Below the pieces are notes generated by a model. That model ran no database searches and was not told the DNA's origin. It saw only the letters and a list, made by a program, of their open reading frames with translations. The translations under genes were made by a program, and so were the position numbers. Shown one piece after another: positions 26,428 to 36,423 of a stretch of 64,000 nucleotides of DNA (positions are counted from its first letter, which is position 1; each line of letters opens with the position of its first letter). Source of the DNA: SAR202 cluster bacterium bin127 (lineage in GTDB: Bacteria > Chloroflexota > Dehalococcoidia > Lucifugimonadales > Lucifugimonadaceae); assembly GCA_002239045.1 (NCBI GenBank), contig MPNN01000001.1, forward strand, positions 372,001 to 436,000, written 5' to 3'.

Positions 26428-27165
26428 TCAGTTCGCTGGTGTCATGCCGGCGACTTGCGGCTCGAAACCGCGGTCAAAGTATGCGTCAATGAACTCCAAC
26501 ATCTTGGGTTCATCGATCTCATCTAGTCGGAGGTGGTGACGCCACGCGGTGAGCGTGATTACGGTATCCGTGAAGGGGTACGGCGAAATGACGAATCCCG
26601 TGTAGGTATCGTCATCGTTCCAATCCTTGGCAATCCGCTCTAACGTCGCTGCGATCTCTGCACATGAGTCGGTGTCGCATTTGGTGGTGTCGTAGTGCAT
26701 ACCGATGCCACCGTGCTCTAGGTTATGGATCAAGGATTGGTCGGGTATGACACGCTCATACGGACCCCATCCGGCAGGAGCGCGCTCGTAGTTGTTAGCT
26801 TGGCTGCCAAGCGTGTTCCAGTGCGGGCCGGAGGTTGGTGGATAGATGCTGTAGCGAGTTTCTGGAACTATTGAGTCCGGAACGTGAGCGCGGCCATCGT
26901 CGGGGTCTTGGGGAACGGGACCCCCGGCGTTGTATGGTCCACGTTCGCCGGCGAGTTGTTGGTCGCGAGAAATGAAACCTTGTTGGAATACCAGGGCGAA
27001 GATGATGATGACCGCAAAAACCGAACCGACTGCAATGAGGACGGTTCGTTTCCGTTGCTTGCGGCGATTGCTGCGTGCTCGTCGTTCTTCCCGAACCTGC
27101 GAGCGGGTCATGCCGCGGCGATGCTCGGGGCGGGTGGAGGCTACTCTGTCACTTGACTGGTTCAT
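26428..27165 (-). CDS. DUF3105 membrane-anchored protein
   Basis: A 245-residue protein with a basic cytoplasmic N-terminus (about 40 residues, many Arg/Lys), one transmembrane helix (VLIAVGSVFAVIIIFALVF) and an extracytoplasmic DUF3105 domain. Family hallmarks are YPPTSGPHWN and SLIHNLEHGGIGMHYD, whose histidines could bind metal, and a CDTDSC cysteine pair. Function is not known. It sits inside a purine operon, between purS and purB-purC, without an obvious link to purines. Confidence 0.88.
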   Translation of the reverse strand: MNQSSDRVASTRPEHRRGMTRSQVREERRARSNRRKQRKRTVLIAVGSVFAVIIIFALVFQQGFISRDQQLAGERGPYNAGGPVPQDPDDGRAHVPDSIVPETRYSIYPPTSGPHWNTLGSQANNYERAPAGWGPYERVIPDQSLIHNLEHGGIGMHYDTTKCDTDSCAEIAATLERIAKDWNDDDTYTGFVISPYPFTDTVITLTAWRHHLRLDEIDEPKMLEFIDAYFDRGFEPQVAGMTPAN

Positions 27166-27203
27166 CGATTCACGATTCTATTTCACGGTTGGGATACGGT
27201 GGT

Positions 27204-29411
27204 TCACGATTGGAATGTTGAGCCGGTCAACCGCTCGTAAGCGGAGATGTAGCGTTGCCGTGTCATGTCCAGCACCTCGCTTGGAACCTTGGGCGGTGGT
27301 GGTTCTCGCTTCCAACCACTCTCGATAAGCCACTCGCGGAGGTGCTGCTTGTCATACGCTGGGGGGAATGCTCCAGGTTTCCAGTCTTCCGCATCCCAGA
27401 AGCGGCTCGAATCGGGGGTCAAAACCTCATCGATGAGCGTCAGATTGCCGTCGACGAATCCGAATTCGAATTTTGTGTCCACCAGAATCATGCCACGATC
27501 GGCAGCGTGTTGATGGGCTCGTTTATAGATCTCGATGCTCACGCGTTTGAGTTTCTGAAACAGCTCAGCTCCGACGAGATCGATCGCTTCCGCTTCAGTT
27601 AACGGCAGATCGTGTCCCTCTTCGGCTTTAGTTGAAGGCGTGAACATCGGTTCGGGCAATCTCTCGGCAGGGCGGAGTCCTGCGGGCAGTTCGGCGCCGT
27701 TGAGGGTGCCGTGAGTTTCATATTCGGCCCATCCGGCTCCAGCGAGGTAGCCACGCACAACACACTCCATGTCGATGCGGTCTGCTTCTCGGATCAACAT
27801 CGCGCGATCGTTCCACTCAGCGGGGAGGTAAGTGAGCGCGCCACTCCGTTCGAGATCAGATTCACTCACTATTGCGATCATGTGGTTGTCAACGATGTCG
27901 CCGATGACGTTGCGGAACCAGAACGCTGACATCTGCGCTAGCAGGACACCTTTTTGCGGTATCGGATCGTCCATGATGACATCGAAGGCAGAGATACGAT
28001 CAGTGGCGATCATCATGAGTACGCCGTCGGACACGTGGTAGGTGTCGCGTACCTTCCCGCGATGGACGAGCCCGGGCAGGTAGGTGGACAACACCGTTTC
28101 CGACACGTTCAATTCGATCCCGAGACGGTCGAATATCTGGTCAACCTGCTCGATGAAGTAGCTATAGTCGAAGAGGTCGGCGAGCGAAGAGCCGTCAATA
28201 TGTTGACAGACGATCGGATCTTCGCTGATGATCGATTGGAAGTCGGTTTCTTGGTCGAGAGACTGCATCGCGGCGCGCTGAACCGCGTCGTAAGCCTCGC
28301 CACGTTCTACACCAGCTTCGACTAACGCGAGCATGACGCGAGGCGAGAATACGAGGCCGTGCGTCATCTCCATGTTGCGGCGCATCCGATCGGGCTTCAC
28401 TGTCATGTGAGCGATGATGCCGGACATGAGGTCCAAGATGTAGTCGAGGGCAAGCGACGAATCGGCCAGGACGACGCGTTCGGCCGATGAGTGGGAAATA
28501 TCTCGTTCATGCCAGAGAGCGACGTTTTCAAGTCCGACGATAGAGTTTGCGCGGATTACGCGTGCCAAGCCGCAGATGCGTTCGGAAAGCTCTGGGTTTC
28601 GCTTGTGCGGCATCGACGATGAACCCTTGCTAACGTAGCCGGGTCTGCCAAACGGCTCCTCGACCTCACCGATCTCGGTGCGTTGGAGCGCTCGTATCTC
28701 GGTCGCCATCTTGTCTAGCGTTGAGGCTACCAGCGCCAGTACCTGAAGGTATTCGGCATGGCGATCACGTTGGATGACCTGGTTTGAGACTTCGGCCGGT
28801 TTAAGGCCTAACTGAGCGCAGACGTGGTTCTCGATCTCGATTGGAATGCCCGCGAATGTCCCGACCGGACCTGACAACATGCCAACTGAGACGCGATTCC
28901 GCATAGCCACAACGCGTTCGCGATTGCGTCGCATCTCGGACCACCACAGCGCAAGTTTGAGGCCGAAAGACATCGGTTCGGCATGAATGCCGTGCGACCT
29001 ACCCATGCAAAGGGTGTGCTTGAACTCGACTGCACGGGACGCAAGCGCCGACATCAGTGCGTCGATGCTCGACAGGATCAGCGCGGTCGAGTCGGACAGC
29101 TGCATCGCTAGGGCGGTGTCTTTGACATCGTTAGACGTTAGGCCGTGATGTATCCAACGTCCTTCTTCGCCTAGGGACGTAGCGACGGCTCGAGTGAATG
29201 AAACTAGATCGTGCCGTGTTTCCTCGAACTGGCGATCGTACTCTGCGCGTGAGAAACTGGCGTGGCGAATCTTCGACATGTCAGCTTCGTCGATCACGCC
29301 GAGTTTCGACCATGCCTCACAGGCCGCGACTTCGACTCGAAGCCATAGGTCGAACTGATGGTCATCAGACCATATTCGGCTCATTTCGGGTCTTGAGTAG
29401 CGGGGTATCAC
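27204..29411 (-). CDS. purB/purC: Fused adenylosuccinate lyase - SAICAR synthase (PurB-PurC)
   Basis: One continuous 735-codon frame encodes two purine enzymes. Residues 1-432 are PurB, with GRSHGIHAEP (137-146), the mobile signature loop SSSMPHKRNP (264-272) and HERDISHSSAER. After about ten linker residues, 442-735 is PurC, with LPGLVHRGKVRDTY, TDRISAFDV (470-478) and DTKFEFGF. PurC makes SAICAR and PurB splits it to AICAR and fumarate, so the fusion joins consecutive steps; PurB also makes AMP. The start is GTG, giving the classic MIPRYSRPEM N-terminus. An assembly-joined pair is unlikely because both halves are full and in frame. Confidence 0.93.
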   Translation of the reverse strand: MIPRYSRPEMSRIWSDDHQFDLWLRVEVAACEAWSKLGVIDEADMSKIRHASFSRAEYDRQFEETRHDLVSFTRAVATSLGEEGRWIHHGLTSNDVKDTALAMQLSDSTALILSSIDALMSALASRAVEFKHTLCMGRSHGIHAEPMSFGLKLALWWSEMRRNRERVVAMRNRVSVGMLSGPVGTFAGIPIEIENHVCAQLGLKPAEVSNQVIQRDRHAEYLQVLALVASTLDKMATEIRALQRTEIGEVEEPFGRPGYVSKGSSSMPHKRNPELSERICGLARVIRANSIVGLENVALWHERDISHSSAERVVLADSSLALDYILDLMSGIIAHMTVKPDRMRRNMEMTHGLVFSPRVMLALVEAGVERGEAYDAVQRAAMQSLDQETDFQSIISEDPIVCQHIDGSSLADLFDYSYFIEQVDQIFDRLGIELNVSETVLSTYLPGLVHRGKVRDTYHVSDGVLMMIATDRISAFDVIMDDPIPQKGVLLAQMSAFWFRNVIGDIVDNHMIAIVSESDLERSGALTYLPAEWNDRAMLIREADRIDMECVVRGYLAGAGWAEYETHGTLNGAELPAGLRPAERLPEPMFTPSTKAEEGHDLPLTEAEAIDLVGAELFQKLKRVSIEIYKRAHQHAADRGMILVDTKFEFGFVDGNLTLIDEVLTPDSSRFWDAEDWKPGAFPPAYDKQHLREWLIESGWKREPPPPKVPSEVLDMTRQRYISAYERLTGSTFQS

Positions 29412-29473
29412 GTCGTTGGTCTAGTTATCGGAGGCGCGTTGCGGGAAAAGCAGAATACTAATTCAGGACTGGT

Positions 29474-30742
29474 TCAATCTGCACCGACGGCGATGTCTGA
29501 CCGGTAGCGCGCACCCTCGAATTCGATTCCGTCGGCGATCTCGAAGGCTGTTGAGCGTGCATCTTGGACGGATTCGGTCGAGGCGGCGGTAACGACAAGC
29601 ACTCGGCCTCCAGCAGTGATCAGTTGTCCGTCGTCGTCCTCGGATGTCCCGGCGTGGAAAACGATGGCGTTGTCTTCACTGGGCAGATCGCCGTAGATCG
29701 GAAAACCAGTTTCGTACGCGGCTGGATATTTGCTCGATACAACGACGACCCCTACGGCGCGGTTTTGGTTCCACATTACGGATAATTCGTCGAGTCGGCC
29801 TTCGGCGACAGCGAGGCAAACTTCCGCGAGATCAGAATCGAGGCGCAGCATCAACGGCTCGCACTCTGGATCTCCGAATCGGCAGTTGAACTCGATAACC
29901 TGCGGGCCGCTCTCGGTCAGCATTAGACCGGCGTAAAGAACGCCACGATATGGGCATCCCTCGGCTACGAGGGCGTGGGCGACGGGTTCGAGTATCGACG
30001 AGCGGATGTGATCGAGGTCTGAAGGTGAGCACAGGTTAGGCGAGGTGTACGCGCCCATGCCGCCCGTGTTGGCGCCTACATCGCCGTCGTAAGCGCGCTT
30101 GTAGTCGCGAGCGGCGACCGGATTCGACACCGTTTCGCCGTCGATAAATGCGAATACGCTGAGTTCAGGACCGGAAAGTCGTTCCTCGATGACGATGGTT
30201 TCGCCCGCCTCGCCGAAAGCGCGATGTTCAAGCGAGTCGGTGATGGCCTCGATCGCCTCGGTGGGGGTCTCGGGAATGGTTACCCCTTTGCCGGCGGCTA
30301 GTCCGTCGGCCTTGACCACGATTCCGCCCGGTGGGCAAGATTCGACGTATTGAATCGCTGTTGCCGCGTCGCTAAATGTGCGGCTTTCGGGACATGGGAT
30401 TCCGAGGCGATACATAATTTCGTTGGCCCACGATTTCGAGCCTTCGATGCGGGATGCGGCTGCCGAGGGGCCGAAAGTAGGGATGCCGCGTTCTGTGAGT
30501 TGGTCGGCTAAACCTAGGACAAGCGGTGCTTCGGGACCGACTACAACCAAGTCTGCCTTGATGTCTGTGGCCAGCGCCACCAGACTATCAACGTCTTCGG
30601 CAGCGACGTTGACTAGGTCTCCGTAGTTCGCCATACCGGGATTGCCGGGCGCACAGACGATTTCGGATACAAGGTCCGACTGTGCGAATTTCCACGTCAG
30701 TGCGTGTTCTCTGCCTCCGGAACCGACTACGAGAATCTTCAT
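29474..30742 (-). CDS. purD: Phosphoribosylamine-glycine ligase
   Basis: PurD (GAR synthetase) joins phosphoribosylamine and glycine with ATP in step two of purine synthesis. The 422 residues have the ATP-grasp layout: N-terminal VVGSGGREHAL, VVGPEAPLVLGL, the ATP-binding VVKADGLAAGKGV, metal-binding VIEFNCRFGDPE and a C-terminal small domain. Full length and intact. It lies between guaA and purB-purC on the minus strand in a purine cluster. Confidence 0.96.
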   Translation of the reverse strand: MKILVVGSGGREHALTWKFAQSDLVSEIVCAPGNPGMANYGDLVNVAAEDVDSLVALATDIKADLVVVGPEAPLVLGLADQLTERGIPTFGPSAAASRIEGSKSWANEIMYRLGIPCPESRTFSDAATAIQYVESCPPGGIVVKADGLAAGKGVTIPETPTEAIEAITDSLEHRAFGEAGETIVIEERLSGPELSVFAFIDGETVSNPVAARDYKRAYDGDVGANTGGMGAYTSPNLCSPSDLDHIRSSILEPVAHALVAEGCPYRGVLYAGLMLTESGPQVIEFNCRFGDPECEPLMLRLDSDLAEVCLAVAEGRLDELSVMWNQNRAVGVVVVSSKYPAAYETGFPIYGDLPSEDNAIVFHAGTSEDDDGQLITAGGRVLVVTAASTESVQDARSTAFEIADGIEFEGARYRSDIAVGAD

Positions 30743-30790
30743 TGTTTGGTTCGAGACCTAACCGCTACGTGATGCGATCGAGGGATGCCG

Positions 30791-32458
30791 TCACTCCCAT
30801 TCAATCGTGCCTGGTGGCTTGCTCGTAATGTCCAAGACCACACGATTGACCTCGGGGACTTCGTTGACGATTCGGTTGGACATCCGAGCGATTGTTTCGT
30901 AAGGGAGGCGCGCCCAGTCCGCAGTCATCGCGTCGGTGCTCACAACGGCGCGTATTGCGACGACGTACTGGTACGTTCGAGCATCGCCCATCACGCCGAC
31001 GCTTTGGGTGTCGGTCAATACCGCGAAGCTCTGCCAAAGCTGCTCGTAAAGACCGGCGTCCTTGATTTCATCCACGACAATCCAGTCGGCGGCGCGGAGG
31101 ATTTCGAGCTTTTCGTATGTGACCTCGCCCATGATGCGGATCGCAAGACCCGGACCCGGGAATGGTTGCCGATTAACGGACTGCGCAGACAAGCCGAGTT
31201 CGTGACCCGCTTCTCGGACCTCATCTTTAAACATATGGCGGAGCGGCTCTACGAGTTTGAGATCCATCTTCTCCGGGAGACCGCCAACGTTATGGTGCGT
31301 TTTGATCTTGTGTGCAGCGGAGCTTTCCGGAGACACAGATTCGATGACGTCGGGGTAGAGCGTACCTTGAGCGAGGAAGTCGACCTCCCCAATATCTCTC
31401 GCCTCTCGTTCGAAGATGCGGATGAACTCTTCTCCGATCCGGCGGCGTTTCTCTTCAGGATCGGTGATTTCTTTCAGTGCCGACAAGAACTGCTCGGTAC
31501 CATCGACAAAACGCAGGTTTACGCCGAGTTGGCTGGCAAACACGGTCTGGACTCGCTCGGCCTCACCGCGGCGCATAAGGCCGTTGTCCACAAAGATGCA
31601 GGTGAGACGGTCACCGATCGCACGGTGGATGAGGGCGGCGGCGACGGATGAATCGACACCACCGGATAGCGCGCAGACGACCTTGCCGTCGCCGACTTGT
31701 TGTCGGATGCGAAAGATGGAGTCGCGAACGAAGTTCTTCGGCGTCCACGAGCCTGTTGCGCCGCAGATGCCGTGTACGAAGTTGCGGATTATCTGGTCGC
31801 CTTGTTGCGTGTGGGTAACCTCAGGGTGGAACTGGATACCGTAGGCAAGCATCGATTCGTTGCCCATGACAGCGCATGGCGAGTTCTCGGAGAAAGCGAG
31901 CGAGAGGAATCCGGGGGGCATCTCGGATATGCGGTCACCATGGCTCATCCAGACTGGCACCGAGGTGTCGAGACCTTTGAAAAGCGGGTGATTCACGCCG
32001 TTGAGACGCAGCTGCGCGTGACCGTACTCACGCTCAATGCCGGCGACGACCGACCCGCCGAGTTGATGCGCCAACGCTTGCATTCCGTAGCAGATGCCGA
32101 GGACTGGTACTCCAGCTTCGAAGACCCACGACGGAATTAGTGGTGCGCCATTTTCGTAGACGCTGTTCGGTCCACCGCTGAGGATGATGCCCTTGACGTC
32201 TTGCAGGTGCAGCACGTCCGGACCGGCATCGAAGGGGATGATTTCGCAGTAGACGTTTGCTTCGCGGACTCGGCGGGCGATCAATCGGCTGTATTGGGAC
32301 CCGAAATCGAGGATTACTATCGATTCGGTGCGCACCGGAACGGACGGCGAGTCGCCGCCTAGTCGATCGCCCTCGGCTATTTCGAGGTATGTATTTAGCT
32401 CGATGTCGTCGGACGTGGCGACGCGGTGCGAGGTGGGTCGGGGTTCGATTGTGGTCAT
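30791..32458 (-). CDS. guaA: GMP synthase (glutamine-hydrolysing)
   Basis: GuaA converts XMP to GMP using glutamine. After an unusual N-terminal extension of about 45 residues comes the class I glutaminase domain ([12 protein letters not shown]; nucleophile C123 in GICYGMQ; triad H211/E213 in QFHPEVTH). Then the ATP pyrophosphatase domain (SGGVDS, 265-270) and the dimerisation domain ending KPPGTIEWE. The start is the ATG of MTTIEPRP. A longer open frame to 32707 reads low-complexity basic residues and has no support. It is transcribed away from tsaC. Confidence 0.95.
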   Translation of the reverse strand: MTTIEPRPTSHRVATSDDIELNTYLEIAEGDRLGGDSPSVPVRTESIVILDFGSQYSRLIARRVREANVYCEIIPFDAGPDVLHLQDVKGIILSGGPNSVYENGAPLIPSWVFEAGVPVLGICYGMQALAHQLGGSVVAGIEREYGHAQLRLNGVNHPLFKGLDTSVPVWMSHGDRISEMPPGFLSLAFSENSPCAVMGNESMLAYGIQFHPEVTHTQQGDQIIRNFVHGICGATGSWTPKNFVRDSIFRIRQQVGDGKVVCALSGGVDSSVAAALIHRAIGDRLTCIFVDNGLMRRGEAERVQTVFASQLGVNLRFVDGTEQFLSALKEITDPEEKRRRIGEEFIRIFEREARDIGEVDFLAQGTLYPDVIESVSPESSAAHKIKTHHNVGGLPEKMDLKLVEPLRHMFKDEVREAGHELGLSAQSVNRQPFPGPGLAIRIMGEVTYEKLEILRAADWIVVDEIKDAGLYEQLWQSFAVLTDTQSVGVMGDARTYQYVVAIRAVVSTDAMTADWARLPYETIARMSNRIVNEVPEVNRVVLDITSKPPGTIEWE

Positions 32459-32586
32459 ATTGAGAGAGCTTCCATCTATGGATTCTAATGTGTGCACAAC
32501 CTCGCCCGTTTGCAAGGGTTTCCTTTGAATTGCGGATGTACGATAGTCAATGACGCGTGCTTTTTGTTTGCAGCGATTAGGTTTGG

Positions 32587-33201
32587 ATGGCATTGGAACA
32601 GATTGATTTGAGCGAGGCCGTCGACGCGGTGAAAGCTGGTGGCGTAATCGCGTTTCCCACTGACACTTTTTACGCGCTGGGCGTCGATGCGATGAACGAG
32701 TCTGCAATCAGAAAGGCCTTTGATATCAAGAGACGTCCTGCCAACACGCCGATGCCGGTATTGATTTCGGAACACTACCAAGCTGAACCGTTGGCGAAGA
32801 GTTTCGGGCATTCATCGCAAGTGCTTGCAGAGCAATTCTGGCCGGGTGCGTTAACGGTCGTCGTTCCCGCCGCCGAGGATGTGCCCGAGGTGTTGACTGG
32901 CGGACTGGATACTGTAGGGTTGCGGATGCCCAATCACGAACTTGGGTTGAGACTTATTTCAGAAACGGGTTGCGGGTTGACTGGCACGAGCGCGAACATC
33001 TCTGGCGATCCGCCTACCAAGGATTGGCAAACCGTGGCAAACGCGATTGGCGATGAGTTGGATGCAATAGTTATCGGCGAATGCGGTGACGCTTCGGCCG
33101 CATCGACGGTGGTTCAGATCGTCGATGGCGAGGTGCGCGTGCTACGCGAGGGACCGATTTCAATCGGTGAGATTGAGAGCGCGCTGGGGCGGCAAACATG
33201 A
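32587..33201 (+). CDS. tsaC: L-threonylcarbamoyladenylate synthase (Sua5/YrdC/TsaC)
   Basis: This enzyme makes threonylcarbamoyl-AMP from Thr, bicarbonate and ATP for the universal t6A37 tRNA modification. The 204 residues carry the YrdC fold motifs: [39 protein letters not shown], and TGTSANISG. There is no Sua5 C-terminal domain, so it is the short form. It overlaps the next gene by 4 bp (ATGA), tying it to the prenyl-synthase-like gene and pgk. TAGG before the ATG is a weak ribosome-binding site. Confidence 0.94.
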   Translation: MALEQIDLSEAVDAVKAGGVIAFPTDTFYALGVDAMNESAIRKAFDIKRRPANTPMPVLISEHYQAEPLAKSFGHSSQVLAEQFWPGALTVVVPAAEDVPEVLTGGLDTVGLRMPNHELGLRLISETGCGLTGTSANISGDPPTKDWQTVANAIGDELDAIVIGECGDASAASTVVQIVDGEVRVLREGPISIGEIESALGRQT

Positions 33202-34259
33202 CGACCACCGCGACTGCATTGCTTCCGTACGAGGCGGAAGACCGCCTTGAAGACGCTATTCGGTCTTCCTTAAAAGATCGAGAGCTAGAGATCTACCAGA
33301 TGATGTCCTGGCAGTTGGGGCACTCGGATGATCGAGGTGCCGCATCGATAGGACCTCTGGAGCGCCGATTGCACGGCTCGTTGCTGTTGGCGGTGGCGCA
33401 GTCTCTACACGGCGATTACTCCATTGGTTTGAAGTATGCGATTTCAGTTGAGTTGATGTACAACTTTGCACTTATCCACGCGGATGTGCAGGATGGCAAT
33501 ACTGAACGAATGGGCAGGGCGTCGGTATGGTGGAAATGGGGTCCGTCGCAGGCGATAAACACTGGCGACGGGATGCACGCCTTGGCGAGACTGTCGTTGT
33601 TTCAGCTCTGCGATGAAGGAGAACCGCTTGAGCGTGTCAGCAAGGCGCTTGAGATCGTCGATGATGCCGTGTTGCGGCGATGCGAAGGCGAATATCTCGA
33701 CGTTGCATTTCAGGAGCGAACATCGGTTTCGGTTACCGACTATCTGGATATGGTTTCGAAACGGGTTGGTTCGCTGTACGGCGCGTCGGCAGAGTTGGCG
33801 TCGATACTCGACGATGACTTCGGGACTGAACGCCGCACTGCGCTAAGGCATTTCGGCGAGAGTGTCGGTATCGTCAAGCAGTTGGTTGCCGATTACCGGG
33901 CGATTTTCGGGGAAGATGACCGTGATCCGGTGGTTCAAGGCAGGATCATATCCAAGAAGAAGAGCCTGCCGATTGCTTATCTGTTTGACACGGTCGAAGA
34001 CCCGTCGATCTTGCGGCGGGCGGGCGAGATGTATATGCAACGCGTCATCGATCCCTCGCGCATTGCCGAACTCACATCATTGGCGGCTGATGCGGGTGGC
34101 CGCGATTTCACTCAGAAACAGATTCGGTCACACCTGAAAAACGCTGAAGAAGCACTTTGTCAAGCTGGAATCGAAGAGGATGTGAGGTCGAAATTGATGG
34201 TCCTCGCCAAAGATATCGGCGATGTGGACTCCGCCGACTCGTTGTCCGAAGACATCTGA
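33198..34259 (+). CDS. Degenerate polyprenyl synthetase family protein
   Basis: A 353-residue homologue of trans-isoprenyl diphosphate synthases with an all-helical layout. The first Asp-rich motif, normally DDxxD, reads ADVQD (96-100) with the following ERMGR retained. The second motif, normally DDxxD, reads ADYRA (231-235). The SKKKSLPIAYLFD block after it is kept. Loss of acidic residues in both metal sites argues against normal catalysis; it may be a non-catalytic subunit of a heteromeric synthase, as known for some hexaprenyl and heptaprenyl synthases, or have changed function. Translationally coupled to tsaC. Confidence 0.85.
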   Translation: MTTTATALLPYEAEDRLEDAIRSSLKDRELEIYQMMSWQLGHSDDRGAASIGPLERRLHGSLLLAVAQSLHGDYSIGLKYAISVELMYNFALIHADVQDGNTERMGRASVWWKWGPSQAINTGDGMHALARLSLFQLCDEGEPLERVSKALEIVDDAVLRRCEGEYLDVAFQERTSVSVTDYLDMVSKRVGSLYGASAELASILDDDFGTERRTALRHFGESVGIVKQLVADYRAIFGEDDRDPVVQGRIISKKKSLPIAYLFDTVEDPSILRRAGEMYMQRVIDPSRIAELTSLAADAGGRDFTQKQIRSHLKNAEEALCQAGIEEDVRSKLMVLAKDIGDVDSADSLSEDI

Positions 34260-34278
34260 TGCCAGTCGAAAGATCGCC

Positions 34279-35472
34279 GTGACTGAAGGTCTACCAAGAA
34301 TCGAAGAACTCGATCTGCGCGGCAAAACGGTGTTACTCCGCGCCGATCTCAACGTCACGTTCCGGCCCGGAACTACTGATATCGCCGATGACAGCCGGAT
34401 CCACGCGTCCGTAGGTACCGTTGACCTTTTGCAAAGCAAAGGAGCGAAAGTCGTACTGTGCTCGCATCTCGGGCGTCCGCGCGGCAATGTAGTGCCAGAG
34501 ATGCGGATCGAGCCGGTACGCTTGCGAATGTCCCATGTGCTCGGTCGCGACGTGCGCGACGTCGGTGGACCGGAAAGCGCAAGCGCGCTCAGCGCAGTCG
34601 CCGAGCTATCCGACGGTGAAGTTGCGATGCTCGAAAATCTGCGTTTCAATCCTGGGGAGGAAGCGAACGACGCAGAGTTTGCCAAGGGATTGGCGTCCCT
34701 AGCCGATGTCTACGTTAACGATGCCTTCGGCGCATCACACAGAAGTCACGCATCAATCGTCGGCGTGGCAACAATCTTGCCTGCCTACGCCGGTTTATTG
34801 ATGCGAGCTGAGATCGAAGCGTTGAATCGGGCTTTAGTTTCGGATGAAAGACCTGCGGTGGCGGTTCTCGGAGGTGCGAAGGTCGCCGACAAACTCGGCG
34901 TGGTTGAGAATTTAGCGCCGAATGTCGATGCGGTTTTGGTCGGCGGTGGAATGGTTTCGGCAATGTTGGCGGTCCAGGGATACGGTGTTGGATCGACCGA
35001 GTTGAGCGAAGTTGAATTGTCGGCAGGCAGGGCACTGATTGAGGATGAAGATGTCGCCTCGAAGATTCGATTGCCAAAAGACGTGGTGGTTGCTCAAGAG
35101 TTCGATGAGGCTTCAGATTTCGCAGAAGTCGCCGCGGATGCGATTCCAAATTCGGGATACGTGCTGGACATCGGAACCAATACGACGGCCGAGTATGTCG
35201 ACGTTATCGCGAGGTCAAAAAAACTGATCTGGAACGGCCCTATGGGTCTTTTCGAGTGGCCATCTTTCTCCAAAGGCACGGCGAGGTTGGCGGAGGCGAT
35301 AGCGGCAAACGATGTTGCGTTCAAATTGGCAGGAGGAGGGTCAACCGTCGAGGCAATCAACCGCTTTGGAATCGCTGAAAAGTTGACACACATCTCGACG
35401 GGCGGCGGCGCTTCGCTTGAATTCCTTGAAGGAAAAACCCTGCCCGGAATTGCGGCATTGCGATCGATCTGA
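34279..35472 (+). CDS. pgk: Phosphoglycerate kinase
   Basis: Glycolytic PGK, 397 residues from a GTG start (VTEGLPRIEELDL). Landmarks: LLRADLNV, SHLGRPRG, LENLRFNPGEE, YVNDAFGASHRSHAS, the hinge and nucleotide site VLGGAKVADK, WNGPMGLFE and the C-terminal STGGGASLEFLEG. An in-frame ATG at 34222 would overlap the prenyl-synthase gene and give residues foreign to PGK, so I prefer the GTG, 19 bp after that gene. Full length and normal. Confidence 0.95.
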   Translation: MTEGLPRIEELDLRGKTVLLRADLNVTFRPGTTDIADDSRIHASVGTVDLLQSKGAKVVLCSHLGRPRGNVVPEMRIEPVRLRMSHVLGRDVRDVGGPESASALSAVAELSDGEVAMLENLRFNPGEEANDAEFAKGLASLADVYVNDAFGASHRSHASIVGVATILPAYAGLLMRAEIEALNRALVSDERPAVAVLGGAKVADKLGVVENLAPNVDAVLVGGGMVSAMLAVQGYGVGSTELSEVELSAGRALIEDEDVASKIRLPKDVVVAQEFDEASDFAEVAADAIPNSGYVLDIGTNTTAEYVDVIARSKKLIWNGPMGLFEWPSFSKGTARLAEAIAANDVAFKLAGGGSTVEAINRFGIAEKLTHISTGGGASLEFLEGKTLPGIAALRSI

Positions 35473-35540
35473 ACGCATCGTTGGTCGACATTCGTTGTTC
35501 CTAGTTAGAGGTGATTTGCAACATCGAACCGTGTGGGTAG

Positions 35541-35569
35541 TTGACGTATCGGCAAAGTGGCGGTATCTT
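35541..35569 (+). promoter_or_regulatory. Sigma-70-type promoter upstream of tpiA
   Basis: TTGACG (35541-35546) and TATCTT (35564-35569) are spaced 17 bp apart in the 168-bp gap between pgk and tpiA. This would start the tpiA-miaA-dapF-dapL-hflX series. Confidence 0.5.
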
Positions 35570-35640
35570 TAACTCGCGCGTCTGTAATTGCCGACAGCCG
35601 ATTGGTCTGCCGGAGTGAGTGAAAAGGCCAACAGCTAGAA

Positions 35641-36411
35641 TTGAGTGCTCGCAAACCCCTCATCGCGGGTAACTGGAAAATGAACACCACGCCACAAGAG
35701 GGCGTGGCGCTGTCACAATCGATTTGCCGATCCGTTGGGGATTCGGAAGTCGTTGATGTTGTTGTTTGCCCACCGTTCACATCACTTATCGCGGTTTACG
35801 GCGTTGTGCATCACACGCCGGTTATGCTTGGCGCGCAAAACGTAAGTCAGCACGTGGACGGCGCGTACACCGGCGAGGTGTCCGCGGGGATGTTGCAAGG
35901 ATTGGTAAGTCACGTCGTCGTCGGCCATTCTGAACGGCGACAAACCTTCGGCGAAACGGACCAGATCGTTGCGGCGAAGGCCGGGGCGGTTATCGATGCA
36001 GGAATGACGGCGATTTTGTGCGTTGGAGAAGACGACGTTGAGAGGCAACGAAGGCGCGCGGAGCGATTTGTGAGACGACAGGTGCGGCTGGGGATCGCCG
36101 GATTGCACGACCCGTCTAAAATCGTGATCGCCTATGAGCCGATCTGGGCAATCGGGACTGGCGTTGCGGCTACGCTCGGGCAGATTGAATACATGGCGGC
36201 TTCGATCCGCGAAGAAGTCTGCGAAGTATTCGATGAGGAAGTTGGCGCTGCAATTCGGGTGCTGTACGGTGGCAGCACTAATGCTGGAAATATCGGGCAA
36301 ATCGTCGGAAGTGAGGCGGTTGACGGTGCATTGGTCGGCGGTGCGAGCCTCAACGATGTTGAATTCTCTTCAATGATCGAGATCATAGCTGAATCAGTCG
36401 ATGACTCGTAA
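35641..36411 (+). CDS. tpiA: Triosephosphate isomerase
   Basis: TIM barrel of 256 residues interconverting DHAP and GAP. The catalytic residues are visible: Asn/Lys in AGNWKMN, His in VVGHSERR, Glu in YEPIWAIGTG, and the phosphate-binding LYGGST and ALVGGASL. The only start consistent with the family N-terminus is TTG (M-S-A-R-K-P). It follows pgk, a common pairing, but with its own likely promoter. Confidence 0.96.
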   Translation: MSARKPLIAGNWKMNTTPQEGVALSQSICRSVGDSEVVDVVVCPPFTSLIAVYGVVHHTPVMLGAQNVSQHVDGAYTGEVSAGMLQGLVSHVVVGHSERRQTFGETDQIVAAKAGAVIDAGMTAILCVGEDDVERQRRRAERFVRRQVRLGIAGLHDPSKIVIAYEPIWAIGTGVAATLGQIEYMAASIREEVCEVFDEEVGAAIRVLYGGSTNAGNIGQIVGSEAVDGALVGGASLNDVEFSSMIEIIAESVDDS

Positions 36412-36423
36412 CGTTGCCACCGT

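Noticed and set aside
30785-31651. 288-codon plus-strand frame opposite guaA
   Set aside because: Antisense to a gene with all GMP synthase motifs.
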